The position numbers were made by a program, and so were the translations under genes. This document shows positions 1 through 12,500 of a DNA stretch of 64,000 bases, in pieces. The notes under the pieces are model-generated. The model was given only the letters and a program-made list of their open reading frames with translations, had not been told where the DNA came from and did not search any database. Numbering within the stretch: position 1 is the stretch's first letter; each line of letters starts with the position of its first letter. This stretch comes from Progne subis subis (lineage: Eukaryota > Chordata > Aves > Passeriformes > Hirundinidae): assembly GCA_022316685.1 (NCBI GenBank), contig JAKJHU010000046.1, positions 7,787,001 through 7,851,000 on the forward strand, read 5' to 3'.

Positions 1-219
1 TCATTGAAGCAGTGTTCTGCTTCAAAACAAAAATCATACTTTACAAGTTTCTGAACACTTTATAATGTAGCCATAATAGGGGAGAGAAAACTGTATTAAG
101 CCAGATCTTAACTGAGAGAGAAAAGCAAATTAATCCCAAGGGGGTTTTTCCCTAAGGCTTATCATCTGCACAGACAATTCACTCTCACAAGAAGATACAG
201 ATCTATTCCCTACATTTTC

Positions 220-253
220 TGGTAAGATGAATTTCCTGGCAAGATGAGTTTCC
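220..253. repeat. 17-base tandem duplication
   Basis: Two adjacent copies of TGGYAAGATGARTTTCC differ at two positions (T/C and A/G). No function is apparent. Confidence 0.75.
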
Positions 254-1800
254 TGGCTATAGATTTGAAAATGAACATGTTGATAGTCCAACTTAAATGA
301 ACAATCTTTAGACAGTAATTATGGTAATTTTGGTGTAGTCCTGGATTTCACCTGATTTCAGAGCCTGATTTGATAAGTGTTTTACTACTGCCAGGACAGA
401 AGGGCATAAAACAAATGCTTTTTATATTCTTTATGTGAATACATTCTATGTAATAATTCCTTTCTGAAAAAGAGGAAAACTTTTCACCACAAAGAAAAAG
501 TCAGAGTTATCAAAGTTCTGGTTTAGATATAAAAGCTTCAAATTCTTGTTTTTATTAGTGTATTTTTTAAGAGACATACACATACTAAAAAATGAATGTA
601 ATTTTCTGTGAATAAGCTATTTTCAAAGTCAATTTGGTGAAAACATACACAAAAATAATAAAAAAGAGAAGATATAAAATACTGAAATGCCTTTAAACCC
701 TGCATAGACTTAAAAAAAATCTTATATTCAAGAAATAATTTTAATAGCTCTTCTGTCTTACTTTCCCTAGCCAAAATAGTGTTCAGTGGTTTTCTGATAC
801 GTTTATGACACTTGCATCACCTGACTGTACTTCAGGACTCGGCATAAAGAGTTAAGATTGGAAACCAATTTTAAAGAGTGAATGCTTACAGCACAAAAGG
901 AAAATATTTTTCTTTTTGCTGTTTATCAGTCTCTCTCAAAACAAAGTTGTTGCAGATGGTACAGAGGCTGCTTGGACATAATCTCAGCTAGAGATACTGC
1001 TAGACATGGATTACGTTCGCTCACAATCTGAAAGAGTTTTCTTGTTTTCTTTCTTTGTCTTAGGAGCTCACGATTCTGTTACAAAGGCATAGAAGTCTGT
1101 TACAATTCAGCCATTGATAGAAGGACAAAGCTTTGTGCAATCCTGCATTGGATGAATCTTTTGGGACACATGAGCCATTACCCAGCAGTACTTAGAGGAG
1201 TCACTCAAAGAAAAAATTGTCTATGTGTATAGCTGCAGGAGTATCAGAAGAACCTTAGGTTTAGGTTCAGGAAAGACAGTAAAATCAGAGCTGAACAAAT
1301 CTATTTGGATGACTGTAGCAACGTCTTGGCCTCATTAGATCTCTACTAGAAATACATATGTTTTCCTTGAAGAGAGCCACACCTTTTCCTGATGTCCATC
1401 CATTTCCATCTGTCCTTAGTACATAACTTTCTTTCACATTCCCTGTATAATGTGATCAAATTTACAGATGTATAAAGCCAGCTTCCCCTCTTGTCTAAAG
1501 GGAAAGTTGTCATATTACTCTCTCATTAAGTGAGGAAAATCTTCAAATGGGAATGTAATTTCCTGTAAATTTCAGCACATCAAGACCAAAGCTTAAGAGC
1601 CTAAATAAAGTAAATTTTGGGCCTCATGCCACTGTAGGGGTCACGCTGATACAAAGGGACAGAATATATGTCTCAAAGATGAGGAAAGCATCAGGAAAGT
1701 TAAAATCCTTATAAAATGAAAATATAAAGTACCTTATAGTTTATCTAATACTCCCCTGGTTAAATATAAAATCCAGGCATTTTCACTTTGCTTTATGCTT

Positions 1801-1802
<2 letters not shown>

Positions 1803-1842
<40 letters not shown>
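1803..1842. repeat. poly-T homopolymer, 40 bases
   Basis: An uninterrupted run of 40 T lies about 55 bases before the 3' end of the reverse-oriented CR1 copy. CR1 elements do not end in poly-A, so this is more likely an independent homopolymer or an old retrocopy tail than part of CR1. Its length is unreliable in most sequencing chemistries. Confidence 0.9.
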
Positions 1843-1898
1843 CCCTCCTTCTACTTGCACACCCTTTACTATGATTTTTTCCTAGTAAAGGCTATTTA

Positions 1899-3500
1899 AA
1901 TCATAGAATCATAGAAGAGTTGGAGCTGGAAGGGGCCTTGTAAAGGCCACCTAGTCCACCTCCCCTGCCATGAGCTGTGACATCTTCAACCAGGTCAGGC
2001 TGCTCAGAGCCCAGTTCTACCTGACTTTCAATATTCCCAGGGATGGGCCATCTGCCACCCTCTGAGCAACCTGAGCCAGTGTTCTAACACTTTCATCATT
2101 AAACTGCTTCTTATGTCTGGTCTAAAATTTACACCCCTTCAATTTAAAACCACCACCCCTTCTCCCATCACAACAGAGAAGCTTGTCCATATCTTTCTTG
2201 TAGGTGCCACTTCAAGTACTAAAACCCTGCAAGATTTCCTCGGAACCTTCTCTTCTCCAGGCTGAACAATTACAACTTTCTCAGTCATTCCTCGTAGAAG
2301 AGATGTTCCAGAGAGGTGTTCCTCTCACCATCTTTGTCCAGCAGGTCCCTGTCCTTCCTGTGCTGGGACCCCAGAGCTGGGGGCAGCACTGCAGGTGGGG
2401 TCCCAGCAGAGCAGAGGGGCAGAATCCCCTCCTCATCTGCTGCCACACTGCTTTGGATGCAGCCCAGGACAGAACTGGTTTCCTGCGCTGCAGCACTCAT
2501 TGCTGGCTCATGCCCAGCCTCTCTCCAACCAGCACCCTCAAGTTCTTCTGGGCAGGGCTGCTCTCATTCTGCTCATCCCCAGCCTGGACTGATACAGGGA
2601 GTTGTTCCAACACAGGTGCAGCACCTTGCAGCTTGTCTTATTAAAGAGATTCCCATGGCCTACTTCTCAAGCTTGTCCAGGTCCCTCTGGATGTCATCCC
2701 ACCCTTCAGGACTATCAACCACACCACTCAGCTTGGTGTCAACTGCAAATCTGCTGAGGGTGCGCTCGATCCCTTGAGCTGTGTCATTAATGAAGATAGT
2801 AAATAGCCCTGCCCCCAGTACAGACCTCAGAGGACCATCACTTGTCACTGCTGTCCACTGGGAGGCCAAGACATCAACCACTACCCTCTGGGTGCAACTG
2901 TCCAGCCAATCCTCATCCACCAAAGGGAGCAACAATCAAACCCATATCTGTCCAACTTGAGAGAAGGATGTTGTGGGGGAATGTGCCAAAGGCTTTACAG
3001 AAGCCCAGACAAAACCCTTCCCTTGCCCACTGATGTATCCCTCCATCATGGGAGGCCCCTGGGTTGGGCAGGCAGGACTGGCCCTTGGTGAAGCCGTGCT
3101 GGCTGTCCCAAATCTCCTCCCTGTCCTCCTCATGCCCTGGCAGAGCTTCTGAGAGGATCTGTTCCATGATCTTCCCAGGCACAGAGGGAAGGCTGACAGG
3201 GCAGTTGTTCCCAGGATCTTCCTTTCTACCCTTTTCAAAGATGAGTACAATGTTTCCCCTTTTCCTGTCACCTGGGACTTCGCTTGGCTGCCACGACCTT
3301 TCAAATATCATGGAGAGGCGATTGGCAGCTACACCAACGATTCCCTCAGGACTTGGGGATGCATCTCACTCCTCAGGTGGTCAGGAACTCCATCTTTACT
3401 TACAGCAGGGAACACTTTCCTGCCACAGTCCCCATCCTGCTGTCCATCCCCTCTAGAGATGTGGGAAGAGAGGTTGTCACTGATGACTGAAGAAATTCTG
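1899..3500 (-). mobile_element. Degraded CR1 LINE, 3' portion with reverse-transcriptase fragments
   Basis: Read on the minus strand, the element ends at about 1,900 with two ATTCTATG-type units, the usual terminal repeat of avian CR1. Upstream, minus-strand frames carry recognisable CR1 reverse-transcriptase segments: SVPGKIMEQIL, DSQHGFTKGQSCL and FCKAF at about 2,980-3,230, and LFTIFINDTAQGIE then AVDTKLSG at about 2,700-2,860. The segments fall in different frames and the catalytic block reads FAVDTKL where CR1 has FADDTKL, so the copy is inactive. It is 5'-truncated near 3,500, as is usual for CR1. Domain order and the 3' end are seen directly; the family assignment is established knowledge of avian repeats. 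Confidence 0.92.
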
Positions 3501-6500
3501 GGATGCAGTTTAGCTAGTAGTTATTAAAATTCTATATTTTGAAAGCAGAAATGCAATGCTTCCTGGCTTGTTTTAGTAATAGTTTTAGTATAACCATTAT
3601 TCCATGTTACTGCATACACAAATTATTGCATAACCATATTTAAACTAAGAACTGAAAACATATAATGATGGCACCAAAATTATGCCCTAGAGCACACTCT
3701 TTCTGAAAGAACAGACATTAAAAAAAAAAATGTTATTAAAAAGCAGGCTAGAAGACTGTTTATCACAACCACCAAATATTAACGAGGAGTCTACAGCAAA
3801 TATGTCCAAGTTAGTATTCCCTAATGACCTGAACACAACATTAACAAAATCTCATGTCCTGAAATATACATTCTAATCACCATAAACAGAATTTGTTTGA
3901 TAGGTTTGCAGCAGGTTTCAGCTACAAATAGAAAAATGGGTCTTCAAATATATGGGACAATTATGAATTTTATTCTTACTCCACTTAATTATTTTATTTT
4001 GCTGATTATCCAAAACTGAGCCTGAAAGAAGAACTGCCTAAGATTGGGATGCTGTATTTTTGTCATGTTCAAATTAAATATCTGAATGGAACTTTTCTTT
4101 TAGAACAGGAGAACAGGGCTGAGCAATAATTGAACATATCTGTCTATCAGACTGCAGAAAATATGAGTAAACTGTATTTCTACACAGAAATTTTAGAACA
4201 AACAGGTCTGCTGTAACATTGCATCCAAACCACAGGAAAAAAAAAAAATGTAACTGCCCACAATCAGTTAAGAACTGTTGACCTCTTCATATCCATAACT
4301 TCAACATTGTGTCATACTGTTTTCACAAGAATGCTCTCCAAACACTTTTCAAGGTTAATTTTGCTGTTACTCCCTCTGGCAGGGTAAGCAGATAATTCTG
4401 TCTCCTCACTAATTTCTTTCCCAGCTTCTTTGATATCAGTAACTTGTATCCATGCTAAATGAAGTTTTCATATTTTGCCAAGGCTGCTGTTTGAATTTGT
4501 CTTTTATATTTCTAAAGGTAATATTGATGCTTCAAAGGATGTAGAAAAAGCATTGTCTGCTTCTTGCTAGTGAGACTGCTGAGAATGTTGTATACCTTCA
4601 GTGACAACATTGTAGGGCAAGCTGCTGTGTTGTCTCCATTTCTATTTCACAGTAATTAAAATTGAAAGGATTTGCTTGAACCTGATTTAACTATTTCCTC
4701 CTGTGGCTATATAGCAGACTGGGGAAAAATATAAATCTCTTGGTCACAATGTCAAGCATTAAGATACAAATTAACTGTATAAAAGTTAAAGTTTTATTTT
4801 TCAGATCATATCCTTCAAAAAGTATTCCATTCCTTGTATTACCCACATTAGTATTGCTACTGAAATAAGACTATTCTTCTAAGTTTAAACCTGTGAAATT
4901 GTTTTAGGGCCTGTCAAACTTTTGGCTGCAGTCAGCTTATTTGTTTACAAAATCAATAGATTCAGATTTAAACTAAAGAATGAGTTCCTAAATACTAAAG
5001 TATGAGCTTTTGTTCGATGAACAGCAAAAAAGCTTTAAAGCCTGCTGCTATGAATCAACACAATTTCACCCCACAAATTTTTACCCATTCACATTGGTCT
5101 ACAGGAGACACTTTGTGCTTGAGGCTAACAGATTGTTCAGAAGTACCACTGCCATTTATTAATCAGTCAGGAAAAATACTTGAAGTACTTGAAGTCTTAT
5201 GAGCCAATACATGCATTTGCATGTGAAAGAAATCCTCACATTTTATTAACATGTAGGTATTTTTCCACATCTGAAATGCATTCTTTTTACAAAATTTTAT
5301 TGATTATAATTAGAGACCAAAGTTGGTGTGTGGAAATGGCACACAGCAGTAACCCTGTTCTGAGGAAAGGCACAGAATTCTGGCTTTTTATACTTTGAAG
5401 GTGTGGGCAGGCCAGCAAATCTTGCTTTCTTGCTCTTATGAAAATGGAGAATCTAGTTCCTCTTTTTTTAAAATTAATCCCCTACTGCAAACTAACTGGT
5501 CACTTGGAACTGGCTTATGAAGAGGAACACCAAAAGCCAGAATTAGCACAGAATAAGCAACAGAGGCATGTGGCTGGGACTCACAGGAAAAGCAAAGAGT
5601 AGCAGTGCTCTATTAAGATTTTCTCTGCTGATGTCAAGAAACAGAATCTTTAGAAAAATCCAGAACTGACTCAGTTAAGGATTTACCTTCATTACCCTAC
5701 CTTCTATCTATATCTTCCTCTACATTTCCACAAAGAGGTTTATCTTTGACCATGTTGGATTCCCAGTATTATACTGAAAGCATGAGTACTTCAATTATTG
5801 TACTAATGAAGCAAAATGAATTAAGATAGCAAAGTCACCTGCAAGCACTGCTCTCTACATGCTCCTTTCTAACGAAAAACAAGATGATGACTGTTCAAAT
5901 ACTTCTATCAGTGCTTAATTTTAAACACAACTTTTTTTCCTTAAAGTCACTCTGTCTGCAGGGACTTAAAATACAAATTATTTTAGAGTATACTACACTG
6001 CTGAATTAATTGGAGTGATCCACTCAGGTGGTACAGGAATACACAATTCAGATATCAGAAGCCAGAAATGCAAAGCCATTTTGCGGAGTGTTCATTATCC
6101 TCTACATATCTGGCAGAGAGTAAAAGGCTTGGAGCCGTTTATCCCCCCAGCAATAACATTGCTGTAAACTCAACAATCCTTCCCAGGGAGCAGCGAAACA
6201 AGCTGTTTGTCCTGCTGAGGACAGGAGGGCATTGCCAGCTGCTCGGCTTGTTTCCTCACTGGTACCCCGGGGAAGACACCTCTGTGCAAAAACACCTGGC
6301 AGCCTTTGGCACACACTCGAGATGGGCATTAAGAGATGCATAATGGAGCGGCACATCTTAGCTCAGAAACACCACTTACCAGGGAGGGAGTGGACAGCAT
6401 CAGCACACCAGAAACAGTTCCAAATTCAGCCTGCCCTAATGTGCAAAATCGAAACCAATAATTTATTTTTGGTAGCCCAGAGTGATCTGCAGTTTAAGAC

Positions 6501-9500
6501 AACTCCATATCACTTAAGGGAAAAGTATAAATGTGTATGTTCGAGTTTTACCAGCAGATCACCCTACAAGCACTTAGCTAAACAGTCCTTTGAAGGAAGA
6601 AAAAAAGAGTAAAACCCACACTCAGAGGGAAGAAAAAAAAAAATATCCCAAATCAAATATTGTAAAGAATAGAAGCCTTTCCTCCTTTAAAAGTACAGCA
6701 AGAGGCAATTGAAAGACAGGAAAATCTTTTTAGGGTAGTTTCAAGATATGTTTGTGTTGGTTAACATATATCAAGTGGAACTTAAATACAATCAGATCAA
6801 ATATCTTGATGTAAAAAACAAATAATTCTACCAGTTGTGTTGGAATTCTGATGCTTCTGTACAGTTAAGCAGGGCTTCAGCTTTGATGTGTAAAATACTG
6901 GCACTTCATATATCCCTCAGAACAAAAGGAGAAAAAACCCTCCAAAGATTTTGAGGTACCGGTTTTTTTTGCTGAGAGTCTTTTGCTGATTTCAGTGGAC
7001 ACTGAATCAGATCTCTGAATAGGAGTTTTTTCCAGTTGATTTTCATAAGCTGCTTCCTGCAGTTTGCAAAAAAACAACTTTGTTCACATGACTTAGCCCA
7101 GAGAAAACATTTTTGAAGGCCAACTAGTATCTTGTGTTCCTTTAGCAGTTAAGATATTTTCCAGCTCCATTCTTTCAGACAAAATATGCACATTTTCTTT
7201 TCAACAGCTTTGAGCATTACCATTCCTGACAGTAGCATAGTTTTTTATAATTTATGCCTCAACTATCTGCTCACATTTCGTGCATCTTCAGTTTAAGGCA
7301 ATTTAATTAAAAATAAAAATAAAAAAAAAGAGAAGAGAAGAAAATAAAATAAAATAGAACAATGCATCTTGTTACAAAACTGTATCTTGGCATTTGCAAA
7401 CAAGACTGTTCATTCTCTTCTGCTTATATAATGTTCTATAAAAGGATTTTGTGCAAATGGGCATTTTCTGCAAGGATCACTCACTGATGATTTTATGCAT
7501 TCACTACATTTTCCTGAAAGTAATTTGCAGCAGTCATACTTTTTAAGCTAAGCACTGAAAACCAAAAAGTGAAGTACTTTACATCCTCAATATAAACTTA
7601 GCTTGGGCAGAACATTATTATATGAAACTTCCAAAGCACTATATAAAAATATTATGCATTCAATGTCTTTTAGCAATGCTTTCCTTTGTAACGTTTACCA
7701 GAAAATGCTACAAATAATAGTAATTTAACTATATGTTTGTCCAGGTAAGTATGTTGTATTACAGAATAAATTAAAAATTTATAACCTGGCTGACTTAAAT
7801 TCAGCAGTTTTGTCTGCAAAGCCCTTCAGCTTCCCCAGCCACCTATCAAAAGTCTGTGTTGATTCTTGTTTGGTGAATCACACAGCGCAGTGTAGGGCAG
7901 TAGTTTCATTAAGAGCAGTTCATCATCAGAGGGAAAGGTCCTGAATCATCACAGAACAAAAATACATAATTTTTACTCCATACACCGACGCCCAAAACAG
8001 AGGATAGGGGGAGATTAAAACAATGAGACAGCCTTGCTAATTAGTGCTGACAAATTAGTCAGCACAATGAGCAAAATGATCAGTCCCACAGCAACCTGGC
8101 TAACAAGATAGTTTTTGTAGGTACTGTGGCAAAAGATGATCTTTAATGAAAGATTTCTAGAAAGCAGATCAAAAAGCTCTGTATATGTATGAGCAAAACA
8201 TTTTGTGGAGCAGAAAGAAAAAAATTCTTCTTTAAAAAAGTAACAATGAATGTTGTCATCCTTGGTTAAACAGAGGTACAAATCAACTCCTCAGAAGTGA
8301 ATAAAAGGAGACTGATAACAGGTACTGACTGTGTATGGAGGGCCTGGAAAGCAAATAAACTTCCCTACACCACAATGCTTATGGTGTTTATGCCTTAGTC
8401 CTGAGAAAAATCCCAATTCAGGCCACTGCAACCCAAAGCCCTTTTGGAATATAGCAACATGCATTCTTCACAATGTTTTTAAAGCTATTTTCAGATTGTG
8501 CATTCAACACATACTATGCTTATGATAAGCACTATGACTGAGTATAATTCCATTTGTATGTTCCATTTTGAAAGCCAGCACTCCAGACTAGTAGATCCCA
8601 TTGCAGTAAACAGTCCTTCAGTCTGTAGTTCATAATACACAAGGAGTAACTCCATTTCTATCTGCCTCCTTTTGGTCCTCAGCACAAAAATGTGCAATTA
8701 TGAATGAGGCTTCCAGTTTTAGTTCAGATGCTATGATAGAAAATCTAGCAAACACCATTCCTACATTTAAAATGTGTGAGAAAGTCATTAGCAGAGGCCT
8801 GACTTTGTCATATCCAAAGTTTTTTGAGAAATATAAATTCTCAAATTCTACAAATTTGAGCTGAATTTGATTGTAAATAGTATTTTGTAATAGTGACCTC
8901 TCAAACTGCTACGACAACTTCCTGAAAACTGTCCCTCCAGCCTAATCATACTTTTCCAAGCTGCCACACAGGTCCAATGAACTGCATTCCAAACTATTCT
9001 CTTTCAAAGCAACAATTCAAATATTGTAAATAATGCAGCTGCTAAAAGATAAAAGCTTTCACTCACATCCCTGTGTTACAGCCCAGTTTTCCCATCTGGT
9101 TGCATCTGTTCTGCAACAATCCTTCATGGAAGGACAGGTTCCAAGTGTTTTAGAGGAGAAGTCTAGAATAGCCTTTAACGTCCAAAAGGGGCTGTTCAAA
9201 GAGAGTGCCCAAAATTTGGTAGCTACACACAATTAAGGTTATGCTTTACTTAGACCACTAGATTTAAAACATCAGTTTAAAAATGCCAAACTCTCTCCCT
9301 CAAGGCAGGAATCAGTAAATTAATAACAAGTGCACTGCGATGGTGAGGGATGGGGGGTTGGGGTAACCCGAGTTGTTGGTTTTGTTTGTTTTACCCTCTC
9401 TGGTCATGGTTCAAAACCAGTTTCATGAAGCTTGCATGAGTCTTTTTATAGGAGGTCGTTGATATCAAATATTCATGATATCAAATTACACTTACAACAC

Positions 9501-12500
9501 ATATAATATTGGAAACATCAATTCTTGAATGCATTAAAATTTCAGGCTATTTTTTTTTTTTTTTTACACTAGCTACCAGTTTTATATGGCTTTCAGAGGA
9601 GTGCCTGAACAGAGTAAATTTCAGAAAACATGCCTCAAGGTTAAAAAGGATTAGGTCACCACTTTGTATGCAACATCAAAGGCAAAAGATTGACTGGTGT
9701 GTTCTTTTAAATTTTTTTTCTAGAATTTCTTAATTGCCTTTTCTATTTATATTTCTGAATAAAACACAGTTTAATAAAGGTTTAATTCTGCATTCCAAAT
9801 CAAAACCAACTTTAACTGTGTTCTAAAGAAAGATTGATACATTACAAATCAGCTGTAGCGGGTACTTTCCAAATCCACCAACAAATAATAGCAAATATAA
9901 AACACAAAAATCAAGAGACTGCTCCTTCACACACAAGTGAACAATCTCATTGTTCTCAGTGAAGAGCCTTATCAGAGCCCTCAGACCTCACGCCAAATTT
10001 CATCGTGGCTTTCTGTAGAAGAGCCCCTAACCCTGAGCATCACCCACTGTCTAATGGCAGTTAGATGGCCGACTTAGAACTCGGACTAGGGCTTAAATAG
10101 CATCTATACTTCAGGTGGCAATCCAGCAATTTCGAGTTCAACCCCCCAGGAAAACAAACAAAAACCAAACAAATAACCTTCTCTCTCTCTCCCTCTGAAA
10201 CAGCAAAACCAAAACTGACAATTCCCCTAGCACAGCTATGATATGAAAAGCTGTTGAAATGTGTTCACAGAAAGTGTTCACAGCTCTGAGCATTTTCTGG
10301 TTTTGTGCAATATAGATTTCCCCTTTCCAGGTGATATAGCTGTCTGATTGAAGGCAGAAAGCCCAGCAGAACTGAAATACGCATTGCATATTAAAAATCA
10401 CAAAACTAAGTACTTGCTTCAGATCACAACTGGGATGGCTTCACAAGCACAGAACCTGAAGAAAAGCTGAAAGAATCAATTGTAAAAATCTAGGGAAACA
10501 TTCATCCTAACCTGAAAAATTATTATTTTTTTTTAATTAATTCAAGGTACAGTATACAAAGCAGAATGTAATGACTGTTTCTTATGACAGAATGGAACAA
10601 ACTGAACCTGAGATCAAAAAAGAAAAAAAAGAGGAAATTAAAGAAACTTTGAAATCTTCTGACACTGAAAGAACACACAGTGAATTTCAGGAGCATCCAA
10701 ACTTATGAATAAACAACAGCATGTAACAATTAGTACTGTGCCTGCTTGTGACACTGCTGTTCCCTGAATTAATTTGAACCACCTCAAACAATTTTAGCTG
10801 ATCACTTCAGACTTTTAATGTATAATCCAGATTACATAGGAGATGAGATGCAGTTTTACAGTGTAATAAATGTCCTAAAAGAAAGACAGCAACTTGAAAG
10901 CAAATGGTTAATGAATTTGTTAGCAAATAGGACTAAGTATGGTGAAAGATGTTTCCCAGCCTTGGCATCCGGCACGGAGCCCCACTGGTGCCTGGATAAG
11001 CAGAGGAAAGCCTTGTACACAGACCTTGCTATCTCCTCAGTAAAGTCGCATCTGCAAGTGAAGGACATTGATAGAGATTCTCAAAATAGTGTGCTGGGGA
11101 AAAGGGGGGTGAGTTAGACTGAAAACACAGCACAGGCTTTGAGAACAAAAGGTCCTCTCACAGATTTACACTTTCCAAACACCATTGATGTATGTGAAAG
11201 AAAACACAGACGATAAATTCTCATTCTCAGCGCACATTTCAAGACATCACTTTAATTATTTCCTATCACTTCTGCTGTCTATTGCACTCCCCCAGCACAT
11301 GAACAATAATTCCCATGTTTTCAGCAGCAATTTTTGTGTACCCAATGTGCAGGTGCAGCAAATACCTTGGCAAGGGGCAAAGCGATTATCACTTAAGAAA
11401 ACAGTAACACTGTATAGTTCATACTTCTTCAAGGTCTTGAGCAAAGCATAAATTCTCATGAAAACGAAGTCGTTGCACTTCAAGCGTCAGACAGAGGACC
11501 AGGTAAGTCTTACTGCTGCTTGTAGCGCTGATCTTACCATATTTTGTAATTTATAGACTTTTTTTTTCTTTCTTTCTTTCTCTCCTGCATTTGTTCAGTT
11601 ATTCAAGAAAGTATTTTCTCAGGTTTTAAATATAAAAGTGTCAAATATTGTACAATAGTGCAATATACTGCAAAGGGGATGATGTTACTCACTTGTAATT
11701 AATTTTCAGGTCAAGTCTACAGAGCTGCACTTCATTTTTTTTCTAAGAACTCTGCACTTTCTTGTACGTATTTTAAAAATATGCACTGATGAATTTTTAG
11801 CATACTAAATACTGTTGAATCCTATGCATTAATGTTGGGTATCTCATATTTCAACTTCTGTTTTAGTCTGCAGTAGTTTTTAACAGCCTTATAATTCAAA
11901 AGAAATGGTACTGTGTAAAGGATATAGACTGTTTTTATTCTCCCTGATATATACATTTATATTCCAGGTTTACTCTTGCTTGCAAGTGGAGTGGATCGTG
12001 ATCTGGCTCGTTGTTCCTTTTTCCTATGCATATACTTCTTTGAGAATTGCTTCTAAAGAGGTATAGGGCATGGGAAAATGGGGCAACTGAGGTACTTCAC
12101 CACTCATCCCAAGCAACATCGCGAAGGCAACAGCAGAAACGTTTAGAGAAAACAGATGGGTGAAGAAATGAAAGGTAAATTTATGGAACTCCCAATTAAT
12201 CCTCAACCTTTTTATGCAATCCTTGTATAAAAAAGATACTGACACTATTTACACTGATCTAAGGTCTAAATGCCAGTTTACTCTTAAATCCCAATTTATT
12301 ACAAAAGTAGTATTGTAAGCATTTCTCCAGCTACATTGTTAAATATATCACTTGGTCTAATGTAAAACACATGCATTGCTAGGAAGTTACTCCTATAGTC
12401 CTTTTTGCTGTAAGTCTCCATTTGAAACTAAGGGAAATGCAGTCACACAAACGGCACGCGTTCTCCTGTCTCACAGGTGCTGGGATCAGCCCTCACCAAA

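Larger units (their letters stand above)
1..1898. other. AT-rich intergenic sequence
   Basis: No exon with convincing codon content or splice flanks was found on either strand. The few open frames are short, lysine/phenylalanine-rich and typical of AT-rich noncoding DNA. The stretch holds a two-copy 17-base direct repeat and ends in a 40-base poly-T run next to the CR1 element. Confidence 0.6.
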
